From Candidatus Chloroploca asiatica (GTDB lineage: Bacteria > Chloroflexota > Chloroflexia > Chloroflexales > Chloroflexaceae), in contig NZ_LYXE01000072.1 in assembly GCF_002532075.1 (NCBI RefSeq), positions 20,829 to 84,828 of the forward strand: 64,000 nucleotides of DNA. Direction: 5' to 3'. Shown piece after piece: positions 1 through 9,915 of the stretch. The position numbers and the translations under genes are program-made. The notes under the pieces were generated by a model. The model had not been told where the DNA came from, searched no databases, and worked only from the letters and a program-made list of their open reading frames with translations. Positions within the stretch are counted from its first letter, which is position 1. The number at the start of each line of letters is the position of its first letter.

Positions 1-107
1 CGGCCAAGCTCCGTCGCGATCTCCGCAAAGAGATCGAAGCACGCAGCCTGGAGATTCGCCAGCACCCCGAAGATATGCTCAGTGAACTGAGCCCTGAGTC
101 AGCTTGA
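1..107 (+). CDS. C-terminal end of an unidentified protein (cut by window edge)
   Basis: An open frame enters from the left edge and stops with TGA at 105-107. The visible 34 residues are charged and helix-prone, rich in Arg, Glu and Leu, ending in SPESA. No family could be recognised from this fragment. A bidirectional hairpin terminator follows 30 bases later, which supports a real gene end here. Confidence 0.55.
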   Translation, partial: AKLRRDLRKEIEARSLEIRQHPEDMLSELSPESA

Positions 108-136
108 GTCGTGCTTGCCTGACCGCACCACAACGA

Positions 137-169
137 AAAAAGACGGCAACCAATTGGTTGCCGTCTTTT
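137..169. terminator. Bidirectional rho-independent terminator
   Basis: A perfect inverted repeat, AGACGGCAACC/GGTTGCCGTCT, is flanked by A4 on the left and T4 on the right. It can therefore end both the partial gene on the plus strand and the convergent tube-protein gene on the minus strand. Confidence 0.85.
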
Positions 170-260
170 CTGTCCCGAAGCAGAGCGAAGGCATGCAAAA
201 GACCTGCCATCCAAACCCACCGTGATGACAGGTCTCCTCACTTGTCAGGGGCATATCGTC

Positions 261-692
261 CTAGTTCATCCGAATATCGTCGCAAATCAACTCGACACTT
301 TCAATCCGGCGACGCCGATCACCCACAGCACCCCCACTCTCGAGATGCTCGGGCCACGCCCCGTGGAAGCGCCAGCGTGCGCAGGGGCGACCAAACTCAT
401 CAATCGCAACAATCGAACCATCGTGGCGCTCGACATGACCTTCGGCATTCGCATGTTCCCATTCCGGCAGCATGTCATCGAGCGCGATTCCCTCAGCCAG
501 TATCACTCGCTCCTCGTGATTGGGAGAGTAGACATCGAAGAGATCAATGGCATCAGGGCCAAAGTAGAACTCGACATGGCGATGCTCAACTTCAAGACCA
601 CTGCAAGAGCCAAAGACACCCCGTGGAACACCATCAACCTCGACAAGGTAGCGAACATTGGCAAAGGGATTGGGCAACTTTCTGTACGCCAT
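261..692 (-). CDS. Phage tail / contractile injection system tube-like protein (TIGR02241 type), solitary
   Basis: The 143-residue product resembles the conserved tail-tube family of contractile injection systems. Near the N-terminus is NPFANVRYLVEVDGV, followed by the family's FGSCSGLEVE strand. The C-terminal half has the usual order: DGSIVAIDEFG, then ARWRFHGAWP, then an acidic strand before ELICDDI. These proteins normally stack as hexamers to form the inner tube. The start at 692 is chosen because GGGAGGT lies just upstream on the minus strand; a longer frame to 815 has no ribosome site. No sheath, baseplate, spike or AAA ATPase gene lies nearby, so the gene looks like an orphan. Family assignment is good; the function without partners is unknown. 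Confidence 0.75.
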   Translation of the reverse strand: MAYRKLPNPFANVRYLVEVDGVPRGVFGSCSGLEVEHRHVEFYFGPDAIDLFDVYSPNHEERVILAEGIALDDMLPEWEHANAEGHVERHDGSIVAIDEFGRPCARWRFHGAWPEHLESGGAVGDRRRRIESVELICDDIRMN

Positions 693-952
693 GGTTACCT
701 CCCTCTTAAACATAGTCCTGTCAACAGATCCTACAAGACCCTGTCTATCGAACCTCTTCCCGCTGTGAACAAAACGACACATCCCCTGTCCCATGCAGTA
801 TAACCCCACAGGCACAGCTGTAGGGTGGTAAGATGCATCCTAAGAGTTAAGAGAGCATTACAGGGATGTCAAGGGGCGTGAATGAGGAACAGGCAACCAG
901 CGCCACACAGCCCCCACGACCAGCACAACTGGTCGTGGGGGCCACCAAGAAC
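693..952. other. Non-coding gap between the tube gene and bchE
   Basis: Apart from the palindrome at 910-942 it contains only a TTGACA hexamer on the minus strand (867-872), without a good -10 at normal spacing, and a minus-strand TATACT near 800. No gene is seen. Confidence 0.5.
910..942. terminator. Perfect palindrome behind bchE, probable terminator
   Basis: Fourteen-base arms, GCCCCCACGACCAG and its complement, enclose CACAA. It lies 10 bases after the bchE stop in the direction of transcription. There is no T-run, so it could equally be one of the dispersed palindromes found through the window. Confidence 0.55.
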
Positions 953-2587
953 CTAACATCCAACCTGCTTATTCTCGTCACGCAGAGGGGTATTGAGGGT
1001 ATTCTCAGACTGGTGACGGATTTCTTCGGGGTCAAAGCCACGAGGAATAGCCCCACCGAAGGTGATATCGGCCACCAATTCGGGGTGATCTTCCTTCAGC
1101 GTACTCAACTGCTCCATCGTAAAGACACGCGACTCATCAAAGGCCAGGTCGACTTCCATCTGTGTCCCATTCATATGGACACGTCCGAGGTCATAGAAGC
1201 GCTTGGTGACGGTCGTCTTCATAAAGGCACGCAGACAACCGAGCATATATTTGCGCTTGACGGGATCTTTGATGAAGGGGTATTCAAAGAAGGCCTTGCG
1301 CATATAAAACCGAGCATAGTTGCGCAACACACCCTTGAGCACATCTTCACGATCCATTGCCTCGGGCTTCATGATCGGGGTGACAAAGTTGTACTTGCTA
1401 TAGTCACGAACCTCGACCTTATCACCCAGTTCCTCGAAGAGTTCGGCAAATGGCCACGGCGTATACATATTCCAGTTCGCCATGTCGGGCTTCCAGTCCT
1501 GCGAGAGGCGGTAGGTCTCTTCGATCGTCTCAGGGGTCTCGTTCTCCATGCCCATGATGAACTGCGCTTCGGCAACCATCCCGTGGGACTGGATCATCTT
1601 GATCGCCCGCTTGTTCTGCTCAATCGTCGTCTGCTTGCGGAAGCGGTCAAGGTTCATCTGGGCGGCAGCCTCGGTGCCAAGCGAGATATGCATCAACCCG
1701 GCCTTGCGCCAGAGGGGCAGCAGGGCTTCGTCACGCATAATGTCGGTCACACGGGTATTGATCCCCCAGAGCACGGGCAGCTTGCGACGCGCCAATTCTT
1801 CGCAGAGCGCCGTAAATTTCTTGCGGTTGAGGGTCGGCTCTTCATCGGCAAGAATAAAGAAGCCCACGTTGTAATCGCGAACCAGCGTCTCGACCTCATC
1901 AACAAACTTGAGCGGGCTGCGCGAACGATATTTGCGCCAGAACTTCCACTGCGAGCAGAAACGACAGGTAAAGGGGCACCCACGGGCAAAGTTGGGCACG
2001 GCGACCCGCACATTCATCGGAACATAAATGTACTTGTCCCACTCGAGCAGGCTCCAGTCAGGCGTCAGGGTATCAAGATCAGCAATCGGATCACGTGCAG
2101 GCGTCGCCACAACCTTCTCGTTCTCGAGATAGGCAATGCCCTGGATCGTCGCCCGATCTTTGAGATCACTCCCAGCCTCAATGCTCTTGAGCAACTCAAC
2201 AATGATCTCTTCACCCTCACCACGCACGATGTAGTCAATCCACGGTGCCTCAGACAAGACCTGAGCATACATGAAGGTTGGATGGACACCACCGAGGATG
2301 AGCTTGGTGTTGGGCAACAACTCACGCGCCATCTTCAGGGTTTCCTGGGCCTTGATGATCATTGGGGTGATCGCTGTTGCCAGAATCACGTCAGGCCGGT
2401 TGCGCTCGATGATGACCCGCAATTGATCATTGGGAATATCAAGCGTCATGGCGTCAATGAAACGAACATTGTCGAATCCGGCCGTTTTGAGCGCCCCGCC
2501 GATGTAGGCGACCCAGCTCGGCGGCCAACTACCGGCAATTTCAGCTCCGCCCGCGTGGTAATTGGGCTGGATCATCATGATCCGCAT
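953..2587 (-). CDS. bchE: Anaerobic Mg-protoporphyrin IX monomethyl ester cyclase (BchE)
   Basis: The 544-residue protein is a radical SAM enzyme with an N-terminal cobalamin-binding-type domain (about 1-140), which starts with MRIMMIQPNYHAGGAEIAG. The radical SAM cysteines are C204, C208 and C211 in RGCPFTCRFC. BchE forms the isocyclic ring of bacteriochlorophyll without oxygen, acting on Mg-protoporphyrin IX monomethyl ester. The length and the conserved GGVHPTFMYAQVLSE and WKFWRKYRSRSP stretches match phototroph BchE rather than the generic B12-radical SAM family. AAGGGAG precedes the start. It follows the bchJ-like gene by about 110 bases on the same strand, so the two are probably co-transcribed. 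Confidence 0.93.
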   Translation of the reverse strand: MRIMMIQPNYHAGGAEIAGSWPPSWVAYIGGALKTAGFDNVRFIDAMTLDIPNDQLRVIIERNRPDVILATAITPMIIKAQETLKMARELLPNTKLILGGVHPTFMYAQVLSEAPWIDYIVRGEGEEIIVELLKSIEAGSDLKDRATIQGIAYLENEKVVATPARDPIADLDTLTPDWSLLEWDKYIYVPMNVRVAVPNFARGCPFTCRFCSQWKFWRKYRSRSPLKFVDEVETLVRDYNVGFFILADEEPTLNRKKFTALCEELARRKLPVLWGINTRVTDIMRDEALLPLWRKAGLMHISLGTEAAAQMNLDRFRKQTTIEQNKRAIKMIQSHGMVAEAQFIMGMENETPETIEETYRLSQDWKPDMANWNMYTPWPFAELFEELGDKVEVRDYSKYNFVTPIMKPEAMDREDVLKGVLRNYARFYMRKAFFEYPFIKDPVKRKYMLGCLRAFMKTTVTKRFYDLGRVHMNGTQMEVDLAFDESRVFTMEQLSTLKEDHPELVADITFGGAIPRGFDPEEIRHQSENTLNTPLRDENKQVGC

Positions 2588-2696
2588 AGCGGTCTCCCTT
2601 GTTGATGGGGCCGTGATGGCCCTGCGACTGACAACAGACTCTGTACTACAAAAACCTGCGAGAACGGAGGCCAGTGCCTCCGGCGAACGCCCCTTG

Positions 2697-3308
2697 TCAG
2701 GGGATGGTCACCTCGAACGTACACGCATCAGCACCCATCGCGCCACATGCCGTTTCACGAACCATGAGCTGCGGGTTGATCAAGGGACGCAAGAGAGTTT
2801 GAAAACAGTGGGTGTAGTAGTGGCACAACGGGGCATCGGTTGCGATGCCACGACACTCGGGGCTGTCGGCCAGACAAATAGTAGCGCCGCGCCGCCCCAC
2901 AACGTAGCTAAAACGGCCGCTCCCGGCGAATGTCCAGGCATGACCAGCGATCGCCTTCAAAAAGATGCGCAGGCCGAATGAAGCGGGCAACCATGGTAAA
3001 AGGATCCGGATCGGCGCAGGAATACGGTTGGCGAGCAAATAGTCGGCAGTGCGTTCGCCTGAACGGGCAAGCACCTTGCCAGTCGCCTCAAGACCGAGAT
3101 CGGTACGCAAGGCGTTGATCAGCGCCATAAACGCTTGCTCATCAACCATGTCGGTCGGCAATTGCTCGTTCAACGCGCTGTGCCCAATCCGCTCCAGGAT
3201 CGCCCGGGCAGCCTCGGCACCATACAACTCGTTGAGCGCCCCCACCGTCTGGATAATCGAGTTAGGGCCGATGCGCACAACACCTGCCGGCGCGTATGTT
3301 GTGTGCAT
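2697..3308 (-). CDS. bchJ: BchJ-like V4R domain protein
   Basis: This protein of about 203 residues has the RIGPNSIIQ opening and a C-terminal V4R (4-vinyl reductase) domain with HYYTHCFQTLL, then ACGAMGADACTFEV, the cysteine-containing V4R signature. BchJ was named as a vinyl reductase. It is now usually regarded as an accessory protein that handles chlorophyllide intermediates, since the true 8-vinyl reductases are other enzymes. The start at 3308 is preferred for its AAAGG ribosome site; ATG codons at 3326 and 3350 are alternatives. It lies just upstream of bchE on the same strand and is divergent from the hydrogenase operon. Confidence 0.85.
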   Translation of the reverse strand: MHTTYAPAGVVRIGPNSIIQTVGALNELYGAEAARAILERIGHSALNEQLPTDMVDEQAFMALINALRTDLGLEATGKVLARSGERTADYLLANRIPAPIRILLPWLPASFGLRIFLKAIAGHAWTFAGSGRFSYVVGRRGATICLADSPECRGIATDAPLCHYYTHCFQTLLRPLINPQLMVRETACGAMGADACTFEVTIP

Positions 3309-3504
3309 AACAGAACCTTTCACCATGAAAACAATCCCATGACATTTCATATCATGATAGCCCGCGAAAAGTCTACCACGCAGGCTCGGGTCAAAGGGTA
3401 ATGATCGCTCAACACTACGTAAGGTTTTCTTCTCTGATTAGGATGAGCCAGGATGCTACCATGAGACAATATGAGCGTCATTGTTGACGAGATAGGGGCT
3501 ACGT

Positions 3505-4014
3505 ATGGCTACTGCCTCTCCCCCAAGGTCACCCGCTGACCAGGCGAATGACAAACGCCTCAAGATCCTTGAGGCGACCATGAAACGCCACCAGTACCGC
3601 GCCGATGCGTTGATCGAGGTTTTGCATAAAGCGCAAGAATTGTATGGGCACCTGACCGAAGATCGGTTACTGGCGATTGCCCATAGCCTCCACCTTCCTC
3701 CCAGTCGCGTCTATGGGGTGGCGACGTTTTACCACTTCTTTAGCCTGACCCCGCAAGGCGAGCACAGCTGTACCGTCTGTCTTGGGACAGCCTGTTATGT
3801 CAAAGGGGCGATGGAGCTGCTCGCGACGCTCGAAACCGAGAGTGGCCTGCGGGCCGGGTCAACCTCCGCCGATGGCAAGCTTTCGCTGTTGACCGCTCGC
3901 TGCCTCGGGGCGTGCGGCATTGCGCCTGCGGTGATCGTGGATGGCAATGTGGCCGGCCATGCCGATCCCGAAGTGATGCGAGCACGGGTGCGTGCGTTGC
4001 TCGATGAGGATTGA
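3505..4014 (+). CDS. hoxE: Bidirectional [NiFe] hydrogenase diaphorase subunit HoxE
   Basis: The 169-residue protein belongs to the NuoE-type thioredoxin-fold [2Fe-2S] family. The ligands are visible as C92-x4-C97 in VCLGTAC and C133-x3-C137 in CLGAC. In NAD(P)-linked hydrogenases HoxE is the extra diaphorase subunit that joins HoxFU, and it may pass electrons to or from ferredoxin. AGGGG precedes the start. It opens a five-gene operon, hoxEFUYH, with 9 bases to hoxF. Confidence 0.93.
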   Translation: MATASPPRSPADQANDKRLKILEATMKRHQYRADALIEVLHKAQELYGHLTEDRLLAIAHSLHLPPSRVYGVATFYHFFSLTPQGEHSCTVCLGTACYVKGAMELLATLETESGLRAGSTSADGKLSLLTARCLGACGIAPAVIVDGNVAGHADPEVMRARVRALLDED

Positions 4015-4023
4015 GGGGGTGTG

Positions 4024-5640
4024 ATGGAATTTCAAGATCTTCAGATCATGGCCGAGCAGGAGCGAAGCCGCCGGAAGGCGATTCGGATCCACTGCTGTAC
4101 CTCCTCGGGATGCCAGGCTTCGGGGGCGCTTGAGCTCTTTCATCAGTTGCAAGCGGCGGTTGAGGCGGCAGGACAGAGTGAGCGGGTTGACATCGTTGGC
4201 GTCGGGTGTATGGGCTTTTGCGGCCAGGGGCCGATGGTGAGTGTCGAAGCTGATGGGGTGCTCTTTGAACATGTGCGCCCTGAACAGGCCCCCGAAATTA
4301 TTGCTTCACTTGATGGCGGGCCATGTAACGTCAAACAGGGCGACCACGCCCATCCGTTTTTTGCCCGTCAATTGCATATTGTGCGGCGTAATGGCGGCGT
4401 GATCGATCCCGAACGGATCGAAGAGTATATTGCGGTCGGTGGCTATCAGGCGCTCTATCATGTGCTCCACGAGATGAGCCCGGCTGAGGTGATTGATGCG
4501 ATCACCCGCAGTGGTCTGCGCGGACGAGGCGGGGCCGGCTATCCAACGGGCCTGAAATGGGCGACGGTCGCGAAGAGTCCCGGTGAACGCAAATTTGTCA
4601 TCTGCAATGGCGATGAGGGCGATCCCGGGGCTTTTATGGATCGCAGTATCCTCGAAAGCGACCCGCATCTTATCCTTGAAGGGATGAGTATTGCGGCCTA
4701 TGCGGTCGGCGCCGATCAGGGTTACCTCTATGTGCGCGGTGAGTATCCGCTCGCAATTGCGCGCCTGCAGAAGGCCATTGCCCAGGCGAGAAAACATGAT
4801 CTGCTCGGGAGCCAGATCTTTGATACGAGTTTCAACTTCCGGGTTGATATTCGGGTTGGGGCCGGCGCGTTTGTCTGTGGTGAAGAGACGGCCCTGATCG
4901 CGAGTATCGAAGGCCGCCGCGGCCAACCGCGGCCCCGGCCTCCGTATCCCGCTGAACACGGCCTCTGGGGCTATCCCACGCTGATCAATAATGTCGAGAC
5001 CTTTGGCAATATTGCCCCGATTATCACCAATGGCGCCGATTGGTACGCCGGCATTGGGACAGAACGCAGCAAAGGCACTAAGGTCTTTGCCCTGACTGGC
5101 AAGGTCCGCAATACCGGCTTGATCGAGGTGCCGATGGGTATGACCATCCGCGAGATTGTCGAAGAGCTCGGCGGCGGTACCCCCGATGGAACCCCGGTCA
5201 AAGGGGTGCAGACCGGCGGCCCCTCGGGGGGATGTATTCCCGAAGCCCTCTTTGATACGCCCGTTGATTACGAGTCGCTCGCCGAGGTTGGCTCGATTAT
5301 GGGCTCGGGGGGCATGGTCGTGATGGATGCCACGACCAACATGGTGGAAATTGCCCGTTTTTACATGGAATTTTGCATGGATGAGTCATGCGGCAAGTGC
5401 GTTCCATGTCGCACAGGGACGGTACAAATGTATCGCCTGCTGAGCAAAATCAGTGCTGGGCAAGCCACAGCAGCCGATCTGGCGACCCTGGAACAACTCT
5501 GCCACCTGCTGCGCGAGACGAGTCTCTGTGGCCTGGGCCAGTCTGCGCCTAATCCCGTGCAGAGTACGCTGCGTTATTTTCGTGAAGAGTATGAACGGCT
5601 GCTACGCAAACGGGTGACGATCAATTTGACCAGTCGCTGA
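4024..5640 (+). CDS. hoxF: Hydrogenase NAD(H)/FMN diaphorase subunit HoxF
   Basis: The 538-residue protein has a fused N-terminal [2Fe-2S] thioredoxin-like domain (cysteines near 25, 30, 62 and 66) and a NuoF-like core. The core carries the Gly-rich NADH/FMN site [13 protein letters not shown] and [10 protein letters not shown]. The C-terminal [4Fe-4S] ligands are in [13 protein letters not shown] and SLCGLG. It oxidises or reduces NAD(H) in the cytoplasm. ATG 4024 follows GGGGGT; the GTG at 4021 is a weaker alternative. The frame is intact and of normal length. Confidence 0.94.
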   Translation: MEFQDLQIMAEQERSRRKAIRIHCCTSSGCQASGALELFHQLQAAVEAAGQSERVDIVGVGCMGFCGQGPMVSVEADGVLFEHVRPEQAPEIIASLDGGPCNVKQGDHAHPFFARQLHIVRRNGGVIDPERIEEYIAVGGYQALYHVLHEMSPAEVIDAITRSGLRGRGGAGYPTGLKWATVAKSPGERKFVICNGDEGDPGAFMDRSILESDPHLILEGMSIAAYAVGADQGYLYVRGEYPLAIARLQKAIAQARKHDLLGSQIFDTSFNFRVDIRVGAGAFVCGEETALIASIEGRRGQPRPRPPYPAEHGLWGYPTLINNVETFGNIAPIITNGADWYAGIGTERSKGTKVFALTGKVRNTGLIEVPMGMTIREIVEELGGGTPDGTPVKGVQTGGPSGGCIPEALFDTPVDYESLAEVGSIMGSGGMVVMDATTNMVEIARFYMEFCMDESCGKCVPCRTGTVQMYRLLSKISAGQATAADLATLEQLCHLLRETSLCGLGQSAPNPVQSTLRYFREEYERLLRKRVTINLTSR

Positions 5641-5741
5641 GTAGGGTGTGAAGTGAGTTTTTTGATGATTTGACGCAAAGGCGCAAAGGCGCAAAGGGTG
5701 TTGAGACCGCCCCCGCCGCCTAGCGCCAAAGGAATGATGGC
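5641..5741 (+). repeat. hoxF-hoxU spacer with short tandem repeats
   Basis: The spacer contains three successive copies of an A/GCGCAAAG octamer (about 5672-5697). A related cluster, based on CGCAGAG, occurs behind the AI-2E gene at 20717-20776. Both look like short tandem repeats of the kind scattered through Chloroflexi intergenic regions. Confidence 0.6.
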
Positions 5742-6449
5742 ATGGCCGCAAGAACCTTGACAATTAATGGAACGCTGATCAGTGCCCGCTCGAATGAGAC
5801 GGTGCTGGAAGCAGCACGTGAGGCCGGGATCAGCATCCCGACGCTTTGCCACCTGGATGGCCTCTCTGAAGTAGGTGCCTGTCGGCTCTGTCTGGTTGAG
5901 ATCGCTGGCTCGGCCAAACTGCAACCCGCCTGTCATACCACCGTCACCGAGGGAATGGAGGTGCAGACGGATACGCCCCGCCTCAAGGCTCACCGCCGAG
6001 CGATCGTCGAACTGCTCTTTGCTGAACGCAACCATATCTGTGCCGTCTGCGTCGCCTCGGGACACTGTGAATTGCAACAACTGGCCGTCGAAGTTGGGAT
6101 GAGCCATGTGCGCTACGAGTATCTCTCGCCAGATTGCAGCGTTGATATCAGCCACGCCCGCTTTGGCATTGACCATAATCGCTGTGTGCTCTGTACCCGC
6201 TGTGTGCGTGCGTGCGACGAGGTCGAAGGCGTGCATACCTGGGATATTGCAGGACGCGGAACGAATGCACGGCTGATTACTGATCTCAATGTGCCATGGG
6301 GCGAGGCGACGAGTTGTACCTCCTGTGGCAAGTGCCTCCTGGCATGTCCGACCGGGGCCATCTTTAGTCGGGGCAGCACCGTGGCTGAGCTTGAACGCGA
6401 TGCCAGTCGCATTGCCACGATTGTGGCAGCCCGCAATGAACGCTGGTGA
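5742..6449 (+). CDS. hoxU: Hydrogenase diaphorase iron-sulfur subunit HoxU
   Basis: The 235-residue protein matches the N-terminal part of NuoG. A plant-type [2Fe-2S] ferredoxin domain ([15 protein letters not shown] plus a later Cys) comes first. It is followed by the His/Cys-ligated [4Fe-4S] segment [10 protein letters not shown] and two ferredoxin-like clusters, [11 protein letters not shown] and [11 protein letters not shown]. It wires electrons between HoxF and the hydrogenase module HoxYH. AAAGGA precedes the start. The end lies about 20 bases before hoxY. Confidence 0.93.
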   Translation: MAARTLTINGTLISARSNETVLEAAREAGISIPTLCHLDGLSEVGACRLCLVEIAGSAKLQPACHTTVTEGMEVQTDTPRLKAHRRAIVELLFAERNHICAVCVASGHCELQQLAVEVGMSHVRYEYLSPDCSVDISHARFGIDHNRCVLCTRCVRACDEVEGVHTWDIAGRGTNARLITDLNVPWGEATSCTSCGKCLLACPTGAIFSRGSTVAELERDASRIATIVAARNERW

Positions 6450-6469
6450 CACCGAAATGGAGAGCCTAT

Positions 6470-7003
6470 ATGAACCGTCTGAAACTTGCGACTGTCTGGT
6501 TGGGAGGGTGCTCGGGCTGCCATATGTCGCTCCTCGATCTTGATGAATGGTTGATCGATCTTGCTGCCCACGTCGAACTGGTCTATAGCCCGATTGCCGA
6601 TCAGAAGACTTTTCCCGAAGGTGTCGATCTGGCCCTGGTCGAGGGCGCGATTGCCAATGAAGAGCATCTCGAATTGATCCAGGATGTCCGTGAGCGGAGC
6701 CGCATGGTCATTGCGCTCGGTGATTGCGCCGTCACCGGCAATGTGACCGCGCTGCGCAACCCGCTCGGCGAGGCGCGTAGCATCCTGCAGCAGGTCTATA
6801 TTGAACACGGCGATCCACGCGGGATCCTGCCGAGTACGCCAGGGATTGTCCCGATCCTGCTTGATCAGGTCGTCCCGATCCATATGATCATCCCCGTTGA
6901 CCTCTTCCTAGCAGGTTGTCCTCCTTCTGGCCCACGCATTCGCGCCGTGCTCGAAGCCTTGCTGGCAGGTACACCTCCTGAACTAGCCGGAGGGTTCGGG
7001 TAA
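6470..7003 (+). CDS. hoxY: [NiFe] hydrogenase small subunit HoxY
   Basis: The 177-residue small subunit has the proximal cluster ligands in GGCSGCHMS (C14, C17), ALGDCAVTG and LAGCPPSGP, as in soluble group 3d hydrogenases. There is no Tat signal, so it is cytoplasmic. The start at 6470 is supported by GGAGAG. The longer frame from 6446 would overlap hoxU and adds eight unconserved residues. Confidence 0.92.
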   Translation: MNRLKLATVWLGGCSGCHMSLLDLDEWLIDLAAHVELVYSPIADQKTFPEGVDLALVEGAIANEEHLELIQDVRERSRMVIALGDCAVTGNVTALRNPLGEARSILQQVYIEHGDPRGILPSTPGIVPILLDQVVPIHMIIPVDLFLAGCPPSGPRIRAVLEALLAGTPPELAGGFG

Positions 7004-7070
7004 GCGCGACACCCAAGCAACGCACTTGGACGCATATGGCCCTCGCCAGAGGCCTATAGAGGAACGACCA

Positions 7071-8495
7071 ATGACACAGACAATCGTGATCGATCCTGTC
7101 ACCCGTATTGAGGGACACGCAAAGATCAGCATCTATCTCGACAATGACGGGTCGGTGCGCGATGCCCAGTTTCACGTCACCGAGTTTCGTGGCTTTGAGC
7201 GCTTTTGCATCGGGCGGCCCTTCTGGGAAATGCCGGCGATTACGGCCCGCATCTGCGGTATCTGCCCAATTAGCCACATCCTGGCATCGGCCAAGGCAGG
7301 CGACGCCTTACTGGCTGTCGAGATTCCGCCGGCTGCCGATAAGTTGCGGCGGCTGATGAATCTCGGCCAGATTATTCAATCGCACGCGCTCAGTTTCTTT
7401 CATCTCAGCGGCCCCGACCTGTTTCTTGGCTATGAGAGTGATCCGGCGAAACGCAATATCTTTGGACTAATTGCGGCTGAACCAGACTTTGCCCGTGGGG
7501 GCATTCGGCTCCGCCAGTTTGGGCAGGAGATCATTGAGGCGCTCGGCGGGCGCAAGATCCACCCCGCCTGGGCGGTGCCCGGCGGTGTCCGTTCGGGGAT
7601 AAGTGCAGAGGTGCGGGCGGCCTTTCGCCAGCGTTTGCCCGAAGCAATGGATGTCACCCGCAAGGCGATGGCTCGCTTCAAGACCGTGCTTGATGCCAGT
7701 GACGAAGAAGTTCGCAGCTATGGCTTCTTCCCTAGCCTTTTTGCGGGCATGGTGACGCCCGAAGGCAACTGGGAACATCACGGCGGCAAACTGCGCGTGC
7801 GTGATGCCGAAGGCCAGATCCTGGCCGACCAGGTCAAAGCTGACGCCTATCAGCAACTCTTTGGCGAAGCATCGGAAGCCTGGAGCTACCTAAAATTCCC
7901 GTATTATCAACCCCTCGGCTATCCCGACGGCATTTATCGGGTGGGGCCATTGGCGCGCCTCAACGTGTGCGACCAGGTAGGGACACCGCTCGCCGACGCA
8001 GAACTGACCGAGATGCGCCAGCGTGCTGGGCACCGGATGGTCACGGCAAGTTTCTACTACCACTATGCACGGCTGATCGAGATCCTCGCGGCGCTTGAAC
8101 TGGTTACTCAGTTGCTCGACGACCCCGACCTGGGTTCGAGCGTATTGCGCGCCGATGCCGGGGTCAATCATCTCGAAGCCGTCGGATGTAGCGAAGCACC
8201 ACGGGGGAGCCTCTTCCATCATTATCAGGTCGACAAGAATGGCCTGATCACCTATCTGAACCTGATCATCGCGACAGGGCAGAACAACCTGGCGATGAAC
8301 CAGACCGTCGCGCAGATCGCCCGCCATTACCTGCGCGGGGATCGCCTCGAAGAAGGTTTGCTCAATCGGGTCGAGGCTGGCATCAGAGCATATGATCCGT
8401 GCCTGAGCTGCTCGACCCACGCAGTAGGCCAGGCGGCCTTTGCAATCAGCCTGATCGGCCCCGATGGGCGGGTGGTGGATCACGCGGTGCGGTAG
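7071..8495 (+). CDS. hoxH: [NiFe] hydrogenase large subunit HoxH
   Basis: The 474-residue catalytic subunit carries both Ni-Fe ligand pairs: [10 protein letters not shown] (C62, C65) and DPCLSCSTH near the C-terminus. About 25 residues follow the final His, so the protein is made as a precursor that needs a HoxW-type endopeptidase. Neither hoxW nor any hyp maturation gene is in the window. GAGGAAC supports the start at 7071. With HoxEFUY it forms a reversible NAD(P)H-linked hydrogenase. Confidence 0.94.
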   Translation: MTQTIVIDPVTRIEGHAKISIYLDNDGSVRDAQFHVTEFRGFERFCIGRPFWEMPAITARICGICPISHILASAKAGDALLAVEIPPAADKLRRLMNLGQIIQSHALSFFHLSGPDLFLGYESDPAKRNIFGLIAAEPDFARGGIRLRQFGQEIIEALGGRKIHPAWAVPGGVRSGISAEVRAAFRQRLPEAMDVTRKAMARFKTVLDASDEEVRSYGFFPSLFAGMVTPEGNWEHHGGKLRVRDAEGQILADQVKADAYQQLFGEASEAWSYLKFPYYQPLGYPDGIYRVGPLARLNVCDQVGTPLADAELTEMRQRAGHRMVTASFYYHYARLIEILAALELVTQLLDDPDLGSSVLRADAGVNHLEAVGCSEAPRGSLFHHYQVDKNGLITYLNLIIATGQNNLAMNQTVAQIARHYLRGDRLEEGLLNRVEAGIRAYDPCLSCSTHAVGQAAFAISLIGPDGRVVDHAVR

Positions 8496-8528
8496 GGTTT
8501 GGCAGCCTGCGGCCCCAAGAATCGCCAC

Positions 8529-8577
8529 GTGTGCTGGCGAAAACGGCCAACGAAGTTGGCCGTTTTCGCCAGCACAC
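8529..8577. terminator. Long perfect palindrome behind hoxH
   Basis: Perfect 23-base arms (GTGTGCTGGCGAAAACGGCC and three more bases) enclose GAA. A GGTTTTTAG stretch follows, so it can act as the hox operon terminator. The core recurs almost unchanged at 38140-38192 and 50419-50471, so it is also a dispersed repeat. Confidence 0.8.
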
Positions 8578-8631
8578 GGAAGGTTTTTAGGGCCGCAGCC
8601 CTAATCCCCACGAAGCACGTACGCAGTTCTA

Positions 8632-8640
8632 TGCTATAAT
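8632..8640 (+). promoter_or_regulatory. Extended -10 promoter for dnaN
   Basis: TGCTATAAT is a consensus extended -10 element about 140 bases upstream of dnaN. No clear -35 is present, as is normal for extended -10 promoters. It lies after the hox palindrome, so dnaN has its own transcript. Confidence 0.5.
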
Positions 8641-8781
8641 TGGGCCACACAATAAAGCTACATCGCAACGCCTGTGGTCAGGTATCGAGGAAGAAGCCAG
8701 GAGCGCCTGCGCCTTCCTTGCCACGGGTTCGTTTTGTACCCGAGGAAAACAGCTTTTCTATATTAAAGGCAAGCACGTCGT

Positions 8782-9915
8782 ATGAAGTTGACCTGTCTGC
8801 AAGATAACCTCAAACGTGGCCTCGCCACAGTCAGCCACGCGGTCGCCGGCAAAAGCACCCTGCCTGTCCTCTCTAATGTGTTGCTTGCCACCGACGAAGG
8901 TCGGCTGAAACTCGCGGCAACGAATCTCGAAGTTGGCATTACGCACTGGATCGGGGCGCAAATCCAGGAAGAAGGTGCCGTGACAGTGCCAGCAAAATTG
9001 CTGGCAGATGTGATTGGGAGCCTGCCCAATGACCGGGTGACATTGACCCTTGATGCCCGTACGCAGACACTCAAGGTCGAATGTGGCCGTTTCACAAGCA
9101 ATATCAAGGGTATCGAGGCCGACGAGTTTCCGACGATTCCGTCGATCACCGGGCAAGAGCCCCTCACCTCGCTGCCCCCTGATGTGCTGCGGGAAGCGAT
9201 TGACCAGGTCGTCTTCGCGGCTGCAACCGATGAGTCGCGCCCTGTGCTTGCCGGTGTGCTCGTGCGGTTGAACGATACACGTCTCTTTTTCGCCGCTGCC
9301 GATGGCTTCCGCCTAGCAACACGGATTGTGCCCCTGCCTGAACCCGTCACGCGCCAGAGCGAATTCATTGTGCCTGCCCGTACGCTCGCCGAGTTGGCAC
9401 GGATCGCCAGTGAAACCCAGGGCCAGGTGAGTATCACCGTCGCCACCGGGGGCAGCCAGGTGCTCTTCCATACCGAAACGACCGAACTTGTCTCGCGGCT
9501 CATTGATGGACGCTTCCCCGATGTCGAGCGCATCATTCCCCAGCAGCACACGACCCGTTCGGTGCTCGAAACGAGTGAGCTCGCGAAGGCGGTCAAACTT
9601 GCCTCGTATTTCGCTACGGCGAGTCAGAACGTCGTGAAATTGACGATGGAACCCGGCGGCGAACTTGGGCCAGGACGGGTGATCATCAGTGCAAATGCCG
9701 CCGAAGTTGGTGATAATACCGGCGAAATTGATGGTATGATTCAGGGTGAGGGCGGGCAGATTGCCCTCAACGTCAAGTATTTGACGGAATTGCTCGGGGC
9801 CATTAAGAGTGCCCAAATCACCTTCGAGACCCAATCGCCCCAGAGTCCCGGGGTCTTTAAGCCGGTTGGGCAAGATGGCTATATCCATATTATTATGCCC
9901 ATGAGCATTCGCTAG
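8782..9915 (+). CDS. dnaN: DNA polymerase III beta sliding clamp
   Basis: The 377-residue protein spans all three clamp domains. It starts MKLTCLQDNLKRGL, with the family motifs STLPVLSNVLL near 30 and DEFPTIP near 115, and the C-terminal HIIMPMSIR. The clamp encircles DNA and tethers polymerase III. It stands alone here: no dnaA, recF or gyrB neighbours and no DnaA-box cluster, so there is no sign of an origin. The ribosome site is weak (AAAGG, 12 bases away). Confidence 0.95.
   Translation: MKLTCLQDNLKRGLATVSHAVAGKSTLPVLSNVLLATDEGRLKLAATNLEVGITHWIGAQIQEEGAVTVPAKLLADVIGSLPNDRVTLTLDARTQTLKVECGRFTSNIKGIEADEFPTIPSITGQEPLTSLPPDVLREAIDQVVFAAATDESRPVLAGVLVRLNDTRLFFAAADGFRLATRIVPLPEPVTRQSEFIVPARTLAELARIASETQGQVSITVATGGSQVLFHTETTELVSRLIDGRFPDVERIIPQQHTTRSVLETSELAKAVKLASYFATASQNVVKLTMEPGGELGPGRVIISANAAEVGDNTGEIDGMIQGEGGQIALNVKYLTELLGAIKSAQITFETQSPQSPGVFKPVGQDGYIHIIMPMSIR

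Noticed and set aside
866..2605. 579-codon plus-strand frame over bchE
   Set aside because: It is the complement of bchE, has no ribosome site and no known motif; bchE has intact radical SAM cysteines.
3309..3504. FNR or Rex site between bchJ and hoxE
   Set aside because: No TTGAT-N4-ATCAA or TTGTG-N8-CACAA pattern is present.
8640..8781. Replication origin next to dnaN
   Set aside because: No dnaA, no DnaA-box cluster and no AT-rich unwinding region were seen.
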